Positions 50,345 through 59,452 of a stretch of DNA of 64,000 bases are shown piece by piece. Source of the DNA: Aquarana catesbeiana. Taxonomy: Eukaryota > Chordata > Amphibia > Anura > Ranidae. Position 1 is the stretch's first letter; each line of letters begins with the position of its first letter. Location of the stretch: positions 94,715,110 to 94,779,109 of the forward strand of contig NC_133325.1 in assembly GCF_042186555.1 (NCBI RefSeq), given 5' to 3'. Below the pieces are notes generated by a model that saw only the letters and a list, made by a program, of their open reading frames with translations, was not told the origin of the DNA and searched no databases. The position numbers and the translations under genes were made by a program.

Positions 50345-50628
50345 CAGAACCAAACAAAGAGGAAGGCAACACTGGATCAACAGCAGAAATTAGTGAAGCC
50401 TGGGACCCCCACGGCAGACATCAATTCTTCAACATCAAAATTGGTGGCCTGAGGAGTCCATATCTAAGGGAGGGCAGTCTGGTCCGGGATTCACAGAGAC
50501 TCGGATAGCAGCAGATGACATCTGTGTCCCCAGGCTGTGGTACCACAAGAGGCTGCATTTTTTGGCCGACCAGACTGGACCCAGGGCAATCACTGTCTAG
50601 TCTTCCTTCCACGCTTCCTTCCGGGCTG
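50345..50628 (+). repeat. inverted partial copy of the MADF exon
   Basis: Read on the plus strand this block matches 51632-51350 read on the minus strand: AAGAGGAAGGCAACACTGG, CCCCACGGCAGACATCA, CTGAGGAGTCCATATCTAAG, GGATTCACAGAGACTCGG and AGTCTTCCTTCCACGCTTCC have close partners. So a ~280-bp piece of the MADF exon was duplicated in inverted orientation just downstream of the same gene. In this copy the sequence at the position of the stop codon reads GAAGCCTGGGACC rather than GAAGTAGGTGATC. A plus-strand frame ending at 50508 encodes part of the domain. Confidence 0.8.
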
Positions 50629-51732
50629 TGGCTGTGCAGTTGGAGATGTGGCAGGAGGAGGAGTAGGACCTGGAGGAGGAGGACTGGGGGGACCTGGAGG
50701 AGGACTGGGAGGACCTGGAGGAGGACTGGGAGGACCTGGAGGAGAGGGAGGAGGAGGAGGAGGACTGGGGGGACCTGGAGGAGGACTGGGAGGACCTGGA
50801 GGAGGACTGAGAGGACCTGGAGGAGAGGGAGGAGGAGGAGGAGGACCATCCCAAAGCTGTGTGTGAAGTGTAATTTGGCCCCATATACCTTTCTCCAGAG
50901 CCTCTGATATGAGGGCCTGACACATGGCTTTTTGGCCCTCCTCCATCCTCTGCATTTTATATGCTATGAATGCAGCAATGTTCTCCTGCATGGTGTGTGG
51001 TGCTCCCAGGACCTCTGTAGCCCTCCAAAAGAATCTGATAGCCGCCTCCTCTAGGGCACTCGTCCTACTGCCACTTTCTCTTTTCAGGGGGGGTGGAGGG
51101 ACCTGCAGATCAGCCAGCCGGCTCGGCCCGGCCACCTCCTGGCTGAGACTTCCCTGTGTATGAAAAAGGGACATAGTTGTAATGTTTTGCATCATCAATC
51201 ACAATCCTAAATTAGTACTCCCAACTAACATCTAGTTAACATCATTGATTGGACAAGCAGAAATATTTAGAGGAATGCTATACCTGGCTCAATCTGGGCC
51301 CCTCCACATGTGGCCTGGAAGGCCCAGGTTGGGCGTCAGAAGCCTCAGCCGGGGGGGAAGGAAGCGTGGAAGGAAGACTGGAGAGGGATGACCTGGGTTC
51401 AGTCTGGCCTGCCAGAAAGTGCAGCCTGTCGTAGTACAACATCCTGGGGACATAGATGTCATCTGCTGCTCCAGATCTCTGTGAATCCAGGACTTTCTTG
51501 CGCTCCCTCAGATATGTACTCCTCAGGCAACCAATTAATATCTTTAAATAAGTGATGTCTGCCGTGGGGATCACCTACTTCACAATTTCACACAATTGCT
51601 CCAGTGCTGCCTTCCTCTTTGCTTGGTTCTTGAAATGGGGGTGGGTAATCTCCCACAGACAGGGCAGCTCCCTTAGCATATCAATGAATAGTGACATGAA
51701 GTCAGTATCTCTCATTAAGATATCCATGTTCA
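50590..51732 (-). pseudogene. Harbinger-encoded MADF-domain/proline-rich protein, one internal stop
   Basis: Two coding exons, 51732-51284 (ATG at 51727) and 51153-50590, join in phase: the donor is CCAG|GTATAG and the acceptor CATACACAG|GGAAG. The product would have about 335 residues. The N-terminal part is a MADF-type Myb/SANT domain: LRELPCLWEITHPHFKN (about residues 16-32), then KRKAALEQLCEIV, LRSTYLRERKKV (about 68-79) and a DDIYVPRMLYYDRLHFLAG tail (about 90-108). The C-terminal exon ends in a ~75-residue run of GPPSPPP repeats and GRKRGRK. MADF domains bind DNA; here it probably recognises transposon DNA or partners the transposase. A TAG at 51577-51575 splits the domain. A non-coding first exon ends at 51842. 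Confidence 0.75.
50640..50850. repeat. GGACCTGGAGGAGGACTGGG minisatellite in the proline-rich exon
   Basis: Units of 21 and 24 bp built from GGACCTGGAGGAGGACTGGG, with a GGAGAGGGAGGAGGAGGAGG spacer, occur in two similar blocks (50680-50760 and 50770-50845). On the minus strand they encode GPPSPPP repeats. Frames on other strands through here are artefacts. Confidence 0.85.
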
Positions 51733-51841
51733 CTGCAAGACACAACACAAGACAAAGCCTAATGTCAGACAAAACTCTCCTAATCTTGTTACAATATAGG
51801 CCTCAATCTAGAAGCAGTATAGGCACAAGTTTGTCTCTTAC

Positions 51842-52015
51842 CTTCGTTCTTACGATCGGCGCGTCCAATGCTCCTTCCTCCGCTCACAGATCGTACGTAA
51901 TACGCACGCGTGTTACGCTTTATACACACTGCGCATGCGTGTAACTCCGCCCGCCCCTGACGTTCTTTCTAGTGTATTCCCCGCCCCTTTTCGTTCGGCG
52001 CAGTGGGTGAAGAGC
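51842..52015. promoter_or_regulatory. CpG-rich divergent promoter between MADF and Myb-like genes
   Basis: About 20 CpG dinucleotides occur in 174 bp, far above the surrounding AT-rich DNA. It includes CCGCCCGCCCC and CCCCGCCCC GC-box-like sites and ATCGGCGCGTCCAATG with a CCAAT box. On the minus strand a splice donor ACGAAG|GTAAGA at 51843-51837 starts an intron that ends at CTTGCAG just before the MADF ATG, so a non-coding first exon starts here. On the plus strand the Myb-like ATG follows at 52016. Both genes would therefore be transcribed outward from this short island. Confidence 0.6.
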
Positions 52016-53299
52016 ATGATGGCAGAGTTACAGCAGGTGCATGCTAATTCTAGCAACGAGGAGGAGGAGGAGGAAAGGCCGGATCCAGGCACGTCCCGAT
52101 CCAGAAGGAGACGTTTTAAGGCCACAAATATGTCGTTTGGGGAGATGTTGGAGATGGTAGACATCATGAGGAAGTCCGACTATGACGGAAAATATGGGCC
52201 TTACCCCCACCCCAACATCCGAAAGGCCAAAATCATTGGTAAAGTGGTCCGGAGTCTGGAGAGGAATTTCGGGGTACGAAGATCTAAAGATCAGCTCAGG
52301 AAGCTGTGGTCGGACCTGAAGTTGAGAGAGCCATTGCAGTACCGAAAGATCCGGAGAGTGCTGCAAAAAAGTAAGTAGTTGTGCTGTGTTCCTATTGCTT
52401 TTATTAATTGTAACGTTTAAAAGGGCAACTTTAATGTTCATGGGCCCATTATTCGTTCGTATCAAACATTTTTATTTCGGCCTCTAGAACACCATTGTTT
52501 AGGCCATATGCATTTTCACACATTTTTTGGGGCCTACTTGGATGCCAAATATTTGTTTGTGTAGATGGGTTTGTTACTAGAATGAAATGACAACTAGATT
52601 CTGTGTAAGGAGAGGACACAGAGCAGCTGTTTTCACATCTGGACACTGGAGCACTAGTGTGGGACCCCAGAACACCATTTTTATTAGGGGGGGCACACAG
52701 GTGCTCCAGTGTATACTATAGGGGGGTCTCCATCTGTGAAGCTTGTACCAAACAGGTAAAGTATTGCAGCTTGACAAAGGGCAATAAAAAAATATACATC
52801 TTGGAACTCGGCTAAAATAGACAATTGTACCCCACTTCCAAGCAATGTTTCCTATTTCTAGTTCTGCCATCAAATATCTGTGTGCTAATTATACCATTTT
52901 TGTTTTACATAGGGGAGAAAAGACTCGGAGGACACCCCTCATCCGAGGAGACCAGAGACCCCCCCCCTCTGGAAGAAGGGGAAATACCAACCCAAGAAGC
53001 TGAGCAGGAGGAAGAAGAAGATGTGGTGGAGATTGGCACCACAACAGATGAGTGTCTGCGACCACAGACTCAGGTAAACGAGATGGATGGTGGCAGATTT
53101 TTGAGACCTTTTTTTTGTTCTTTATCTCTTTTTAGGTGATCGTGATGTGAGGGATCCTGAACGCTTTACTTCAGAAAGTGCCCAGATCCTGATCGGGGAG
53201 ATCATGGGGTGTAATCTCCAATTGCAAAACATCCAGAAACAAATCAGTGATGTTATTAAAAAAAATAATAACATCATTGATGTTTTGGGGCAAATTTAA
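52016..53299 (+). CDS. Harbinger Myb/SANT-like helper protein, three exons (one phase problem)
   Basis: Predicted exons are 52016-52370 (donor AAAAAA|GTAAGT), 52913-53073 (acceptor TTTACATAG, donor CTCAG|GTAAAC) and 53136-53299 (acceptor CTTTTTAG). The first exon gives an acidic start (NEEEEEERPDP), a basic SRSRRRRFK stretch, then a Myb/SANT-like domain, SFGEMLEMVDIMRKSDYDGK through RRSKDQLRKLWSDLKLREP (about residues 40-103). The second is Glu-rich. The third ends in a Leu/Ile/Asn helix, LQLQNIQKQISDVIKKNNN, that could dimerise. Exon 1 to 2 is in phase, but exon 2 to 3 is out by one base. ATG 51935 is an alternative in-frame start. In Harbinger elements such proteins carry the transposase to the nucleus and the transposon ends; that role is inferred. 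Confidence 0.7.
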
Positions 53300-53360
53300 A
53301 CCCCACAAAATCACCTGTTTTATTGTGGTCCAATCTTCCAAAAATTTTTAAAATGTTTAG

Positions 53361-53580
53361 AAAAGCCAAATTTGGAGGATGCACACAGTGTGCCAACATG
53401 TGCTATCTGCCATCACGGGAGATCAATGGACGCGTTTTGGGGGTGCAACACCTTCCTCAATCATAAAGTAGCGGTGAGGAAGGGCTTTCTCCCCCAAAAC
53501 ACGTCCCTTGATCCCCCGTGATGGCAGATAGCACATGTTGACATTCGTAAATTGGTGTGCATCTTCCAAATTTGGCTTTT
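53361..53580. repeat. 220-bp inverted repeat between convergent Harbinger genes
   Basis: Perfect 16-bp outer ends AAAAGCCAAATTTGGA / TCCAAATTTGGCTTTT bound two arms of about 85 bp sharing GTGCTATCTGCCATCACGGG and its inverse, with an apical CCTTCCTCA/TGAGGAAGG stem. It lies after the Myb-like stop (53299) and before the transposase polyA signal (54145-54150, minus). It could be a nested MITE or a structure separating two converging transcripts. Confidence 0.8.
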
Positions 53581-54144
53581 CCAGGGGTGATTTCCCCCCA
53601 TCTGAACGCTATATCAAACACAGTTCCTAAATACTGATGTCTGATATAGCCTTCAGGTTTTACCTAATGTGAACTTTGTAAGTTCAAGTTTTTTGGCTTT
53701 CTTGTTGGTTTTACACAGGCCTGTTTTATCTGAAATGGTTATTTCGAGTTTTGATAATGCTACTGCAAAAATTGTTATACAACAAACATGTTGGTTTGTT
53801 TTAAAAACCTTTCGTAAATGCACATGTGATTGTGCAGGTATAAAAAAGTGCCTTACTCAAGAATGTGTGGATTATTGTCTCAACACTACAACACTTTTGG
53901 GGTGATGTAATTGCTGTTTTTTTCCAAAATGGGGGTTATTTCCTTGCACTACAAGTGCAGGTTCAGTGCAGTTGCAAGTGCACTTGTAGTGAAATGTGTT
54001 TTTGCATTTAGGAAGTACCAGCCAACAGTGTTTTTTATAACGTTACCCAATCACGCCATTTTCTGCACTCCACACATTTCTGTCAGGGTCAGCTAAAACA
54101 AACACAAGCAGTAAATGGCCACAAAGAATTTCTTTTGGTTGTTT

Positions 54145-54150
54145 TTTATT
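54145..54150 (-). terminator. polyadenylation signal of the Harbinger transposase
   Basis: AATAAA on the minus strand, 12-17 bases after the transposase stop codon, in the expected place for the 3' end of its mRNA. Confidence 0.6.
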
Positions 54151-54161
54151 TGAAAAAGGTG

Positions 54162-56346
54162 TCACAGATTGTCTGGCATATTGATAGCCCCCCTACCCGC
54201 AAAGAACTCCAGGTATCGTAACCGGACATCACGGGCATTCAGGGAGGGCAAGCCAGGACGGCCGCTTTCAAGCGCCGTCAGTGTTGATGGATTTGGGATT
54301 CCAGCCTCAGGCCCAACTAAGCCAGCATAGTTGGCTGAATGTTTTCGTAGAAAATTATGGAGAACACAGCAGGCAAGTATTATATGGTTCAGTTTATACT
54401 CCGCCATATGGATGGGTGTCAGAAATAATCGGAACCGGCTGGCCATGATTCCAAATGTGTTCTCCACCACTCTTCGGGCTCTGGCCAGCCGGTAATTAAA
54501 AACCCTCTGTTCCGGGGTGAGGGTCCTCATCGGGAATGCCCGCATTAGGTGGTCCCCCAGCGCAAACGCTTCATCAGCAACGAACACAAAAAGGAGACCT
54601 TCAACATTGTCCTCTGGAGGTGGCAAGTCCAAGCTGCCATTCTGGAGACGCCTGTAGAACTCCGTCTGGGCGATCACTCCACCATCGGACATCCGGCCAT
54701 TCTTCCCCACGTCCACATACAAGAACTCGTAATTAGCCGACACCACCGCCAACATCACTATACTATTAAACCCCTTGTAATTATAATAGTACGACCCCGA
54801 GTTGGGTGGTGGGACGATGTGGACGTGTTTCCCATCAATTGCCCCTCCGCAGTTAGGAAAGTCCCACCGCTGGGCAAAGTGGGAGGCCACAGTCTGCCAT
54901 TCCTGTGGCGTGGAAGGAAACTGTTGAGGAAAAAACAATAAACATTACTATTTTTTCACAGAAACATGGCAAGCAGATTAGACATAAACATTATGGGGCA
55001 ACCTCCAGATAGCATTTATTAAGGGGAATTTAACAACAACAAAGTATAAGGTACACCTATCATATTCCCCCTCCCCCCCCCATGACATGGGCCATTTCTA
55101 ACATTATAGGGGGGGAACTCTTGGACAGGTAACCCTCTTCACTTCATTTAGAGATGAATGCCTAAATAATGGGTATTACTTGGAACAGCCCCTCCTTAGT
55201 TACACTATTGGCAGCCCACTGGACAGGTAAGAAGTGTCATAATACAAAAATATAAATACACACTGTACACATTTGAGCACATTTGGACATTCTGCTATTA
55301 CCTATCAAGATCATAATAGGATACAAGAACTTTAAACAGTACCATTGGAAAGTATACAGGCAGGCCCTTGCACTACATGCTTTGGGCAATTCATCCATAA
55401 ATCTGAGCACTAAAGAGATGGGTATAGTGTGTATGGGTTTGGCAAAGTCAGCAGATAGATGATTGAGGATAGATAGAGAATTGGGATCAGCTGACTTAGC
55501 AGTTGGGGGAGGGAGGGTTACAAAAAATTTGGGGACACCACAAAAAAAAGCCTCTGGCCCTCTGCCTGAATTTAAATCAAAAATAACATTTCCAAACATT
55601 TTAGGGGGTGTTTGGGGTAAAGCACTACTATGGAGCTGAAAAAATACATTGTTAAGTGACTACATGAGGTGAATATAGGCCAGGAGACACCATGCTGGGG
55701 AGGTTATTGAAGGGCAAATATGTATGAAGGACCTAAAATAATAATTATATAAAAATTCAGCATGCATGAGAACAAAGGGGACATTCACAGCATATTCCAA
55801 TCATGGTAATTAGGGAATGAGGAAAGAAATACAATATATTAGCAAACATTCAATACCATAAATTGTGATATAAAAGGATAAAAATCTTACCTTCATATAC
55901 TCCTTCTGCAGGACCTGGATGATGGCAGAACAGGTCTCTGGGATAATGATCCCCAGAGCCTGGGGGGAGATGCCTGTCGAGAACTTGAGGTCCTGCAGGC
56001 TTCTCCCTGTGGCCAAATACCGCAAGGTAGCGACCAACCTCTGCTCCGGAGTGATGGCTTGCCTCATGCAGGTATCCTGCCTGCTGATATAGGGGGTCAG
56101 CGAAGCCAACAGACGGTGAAACACGGGGTCCGTCATCCGGAGAAAGTTCCTGAAATCATCAGGATTATTCTCACGGATCTCACGGAGCAAAGGCATATGA
56201 CAGAACTGGTCACGCTGAAGCAACCAATTCTTGGTCCATGAACTCCTCCCCACCCTGTTCATGGACTGGACTTGTGTCAAGGTCAGGACCCCAACACCAA
56301 GCCCCCGCACAGCACGAACTCTACGAGGAGTACGCATACGAAACAT
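54162..56346 (-). CDS. PIF/Harbinger DDE transposase, two exons, uninterrupted
   Basis: Exons 56346-55891 and 54920-54162 join in phase (donor TATGAAG|GTAAGA, acceptor CCTCAACAG|TTTCC) into a frame of about 404 residues, close to or slightly longer than HARBI1-type proteins. Exon 1 holds the N-terminal helical region, with FRNFLRMTDPVFHRLLASL and ITPEQRLVATLRYLATGRSL, typical of this family's DNA-binding part. Exon 2 is the DDE_Tnp_4 nuclease: GAIDGKHV (first Asp at about residue 181), YVDVGKNGRMSDGG (second Asp at about 222 or 231), ADEAF, and VVENTFGIMASRF (Glu at about 305). The conserved block NYRLARARRVVEN is present. No stops or frameshifts are visible, so it could encode an active nuclease that cuts at TWA sites. 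Confidence 0.88.
54921..55890 (-). other. intron of the Harbinger transposase
   Basis: Starts GTAAGATTTTT and ends TTTCCTCAACAG on the minus strand, about 970 bp, AT-rich with a C(8) run near 55073-55080. Short frames inside show no known domain. Confidence 0.75.
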
Positions 56347-56825
56347 GGCTAGAAAATGGTCGGCTGCTCAGAACGAAGTAACAGAACGCACTGAAGAACA
56401 GCAAGGCCTGTGAAGAGCGACCTGAAAACCAGTAACGAACGAACAAGAATACAGTGACTAAAGTCACGCGGAACTTGCTTGCACGCACTGAAGAGCAGAT
56501 ACAAACCCACAAGCACAAACTGAACGGCAGAAAACGATCTGAAAGCCACGAGTCTGAAAAAGAGCGAATCGTCTCTCACCAAACTTTTACTAACACGAGA
56601 TTAGCAAAAGGAGCCCAAAGGGTGCCGCGCTTGGTTCTGAACCGGCCTTTTCTAGTCTCGTCGTACGTGGTGTACGTGACCGCGTGGTTGTCAATCGGAA
56701 ATTCCGACAACTTTGTGCGACCGTGTGTAGGCAAAACAAGTTTGAGCCAACATCCGTCGGAAAAAATCAGAGGATTTTGTTGTCGGAATGTCCGAACAAA
56801 GTCCGACCGTGTGTACGGGGCATAA

Positions 56826-58301
56826 CACATTTTGCCCTAACACTGGCCCTAATTATAAAGGCCTAAACTGCATACTAGCTTTGGGTCAGCTGCTTACGCA
56901 CACCTTTGTGGTACAAAGGCAAGGAATGAAAAGCAGAACTAATACTTCCTGAGATATAAGATTATAAGATTGTACCGATTAAGGTTACTTTGTATGTTAT
57001 TTCATTGGGGCAATTGCCATACTCAGGATTTCTCTGGCCAACCAGTCTAGCCTATTAAGCCCTATAGGACTCTGTACAGCTGATCTTTGAGAAATTTCTC
57101 TTTAATTCACATTCACAGATTGTCTATGTCTATTACATTTGTTATAATTAAAAAAAAAATGTGATACCTTTTTAAATATGCCTATAAAGTCCATTCTTTT
57201 CAAATCCCCAATTCACTGACTAATTAAAGGACATGGCATAGTGTATTTTGTTGTGCTGTCCACTGTTCTACTCTGTGGTGACAACACCATTAATATCTAT
57301 TCACACAGATTCTTAAATAGACTCTGTCTGACCCAAGATGGCTGCTAAAGTCACATGGGGCACCCGCATCTAATTGGATAACCGCCTCCCCATCTGCATT
57401 GCTGCTGAGGTTGAGCGCCACCAGAAATGGACAATATAGACTGCACCTACCTACAAGTGTTTAAATCTTGTGGTCAGTATAACAGCCAGGCAGCTAGTAT
57501 TTTGCAACGTGCAATACTGCAATGGAAGGCTCAGTATGCTTCATATAAAATATCACTATTTGACTGATGGGGACCACTAGCAGACTTGCATTTTAATTCA
57601 ATATACCAAACATTTTGACCTGTGCACTTGGACGCGGACTGGTACTGATAAGAGAGAGATCAAGATTTTCTCCATTGATTTACCACGGTGTAGGCAGTTG
57701 ACTACAAAGGGAATGTACCATGTTAGTAAACTAGCTAGTCTGTCCATATTAGGGAAGAGTTAATGCTAGTTCCTTACTCTTCGTGACACGGGTTTTCACT
57801 GTAATTCATTATGGAGTAATTGCAGCTGGAACGACTGGCAAAAAAGAGGAAGGCAAGTGTAGGCAGGTTGTACCATGTTTGTAAACTGCCCAGGTCTCTC
57901 TCCCTGTGCTGTTATAAAAGGGGGATGGCTCTGCTCACACGGTCTCTGCATGGGAAGAAGACAGAGACAAGCCATAAAGATGTCATCTCCAGCTTCTTTA
58001 CAGAAAGGTTTCTGCTCCAGCTCCAGCCACATGGGAACAGAAGCAAGAGGCTCACAGAAGATGTAAACTTTACAGCCAGCAGCGACCCAGGAGCTCCCTG
58101 AGGCTGTCCTGCCATAGCATGGACTTGTACCAAGTAATCAACTCTCACTGCAAGATTCCCTAGTGGTCAGTATCCCATAGCAACTGGATCTGAACCTGGT
58201 TACAAAGATCTATGACCTGGTCACAAGGTACATAAAGTGGAAGAGTTAATTAATGTACATATGTGCACAGCGGGACCCCATTCTGTTACTGGGAGTGGGG
58301 T
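56826..58301. other. unassigned DNA
   Basis: No gene is recognised. Overlapping frames at 57796-58148 on both strands carry no familiar domain. Confidence 0.4.
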
Positions 58302-58624
58302 CACAGAGGCAGGCCTGGATTGGCCATAGGGCAAACTGGGCACTTGCCCGGCAGGCCGCGGCCCCCAGGCCACACAGCTGGGCTGCTTTTTGAGCCCGCG
58401 TCGCTCATCCAGCCTCTCCGCGGCCACCCGGCTGCCAGCTAAGCTCAGCCTTCAGCGCCAGGGGGACACACACATGAAGGGGGAGGAGCTAGATGAGACA
58501 CCTATGGCCGCCCGTATAGGTCAGTCGTCGGTGCCGGAAGGCGTGACTAAGAAAGGGGGAGGAGCTACAGCAGACACCTTGGAGCCGGATGACAGAAAAC
58601 ATGAGTGCAGCTCCCCCTGTAACC

Positions 58625-58798
58625 TGGATAGGAGGAGCAGTGGCGGCTGCATATAGAAGAATCATTCTCTCCATCTTCCTCCTGCAGTCACTGAATACCT
58701 GTGAGAGGTAGAGGAGAAGCAGGCATTCAGAGACTGCAGGAGGAAGATGGAGAGAATGATTCTTCTATATGCAGCCGCCCCCACTGCTCCTCCTATCC
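58625..58798. repeat. hairpin: ~77-bp arms, ~18-bp loop
   Basis: The left arm starts GGATAGGAGGAGCAGTGG and its reverse complement occupies 58720-58798, with CTATATGCAGCCGCC and AGAGAATGATTCTTC in both; about two mismatches and a short indel separate the arms. It lies inside the hAT MITE and would form a long RNA hairpin if transcribed. Confidence 0.9.
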
Positions 58799-58799
58799 T

Positions 58800-59095
58800 G
58801 CTTCTTTCTGCTGCCCCCCCTGTGCTCTCCTCCTCCCCCCATGCTCTCCACCACCCCCCTGTGCTCTCCACACTCTTCCAGGCTCTCCGCCACCCCCCTG
58901 TGCTCTCCACTTCCCCCAATGCTTTCCGCCACCCCCCTGTGCTCCCAACATCCCCCCATACTCTCTGCCACCCCCCCTGTGCTCTCCACATCCCCCCATG
59001 CTCTCCGCCACCCCCTTGTGCTCTCCACCTCCCCCCATGCTCTCTGCTGCCCCCCCTGTGCTCTTCTCTTCCTCCCTGTGTTCTCTGCCTCACTT
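58800..59095. repeat. CCCCCATGCTCTCCGCCACC minisatellite
   Basis: Units of about 36-40 bp alternate CCCCCATGCTCTCC and CCCCCTGTGCTCTCCAC. The Cys/Pro/Ser-rich and Gly/Gln-rich frames on both strands follow from this and are not genes. Confidence 0.9.
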
Positions 59096-59316
59096 GTGCT
59101 CTTTCCTGGTCCCCCCTCGCCTCCTCCCCTCACACACCTTTGCTGGGTTCCATCAGTGTGGAGAGTGGGGAAAGGGCCGGTTAACATGTCACGGGCTGCT
59201 CAATCCAAAATGTCCGGGCCTATTTTTGTCCCAGTCCGGGCCTGCACAGAGGTATGCTGGACTGGTGGAGTGGGAACAGGCTCATCATGTCCCTCCTAAT
59301 GCAAACATACAAGTAA

Positions 59317-59449
59317 TGCCCTGTACACACGATTTGACAATCCAACAACAAAACCGTGGCTTTTTTCCGATGGATGTTGGCTCAAACTTGTCTTGCATAC
59401 ACACGGTCACACAAATGTTGTCGGAAATTCCGACCATGTGTACGCGGCA
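59317..59449. mobile_element. 133-bp Harbinger MITE
   Basis: Ends TGCCCTGTACACACGAT and, inverted, TGCCGCGTACACATGGTC. Left flank TAA, right flank TTA. Internal GGCTCAAACTTGTCTTGC is shared with the right end of the 7.27-kb element and with 32152-33299, so it is a very short derivative of the same group. No coding capacity. Confidence 0.85.
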
Positions 59450-59452
59450 TTA

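Larger units (their letters stand above)
49555..56822 (-). mobile_element. PIF/Harbinger transposon, nearly intact, three genes, 7268 bp
   Basis: Ends TGCCCCGTACACACGGTC are perfect 18-bp inverted repeats, flanked by TAA at 49552-49554 and 56823-56825, the 3-bp TWA-type duplication of Harbinger elements. In order it carries a MADF/proline-rich gene (minus, 50590-51732), a divergent CpG-rich promoter, a Myb/SANT-like gene (plus, 52016-53299), a 220-bp inverted-repeat block, and a two-exon DDE transposase (minus, 54162-56346). Harbinger elements usually have two genes, a transposase and a Myb-like helper that together enter the nucleus and bind the ends; a third MADF gene is unusual. The transposase frame is open; the MADF frame has one stop. 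Confidence 0.92.
58310..59244. mobile_element. hAT-type MITE, 935 bp, with perfect 8-bp target duplication CACAGAGG
   Basis: Ends CAGGCCTGGATTGG and, inverted, CAGGCCCGGACTGG agree at 12 of 14 bases. CACAGAGG flanks both sides (58302-58309 and 59245-59252), diagnostic of hAT insertion. The interior contains a near-perfect inverted repeat (58625-58798) and a C-rich minisatellite (58800-59095). The 253-, 176- and 145-residue frames crossing the minisatellite are compositional artefacts. No transposase. Confidence 0.9.

Noticed and set aside
50515..50907. Arg/Gly/Trp-rich and Gly-rich plus-strand frames of 130 and 109 residues
   Set aside because: They are antisense readings of the GPPSPPP minisatellite in the MADF gene; the minus-strand frame has splice signals and domain homology.
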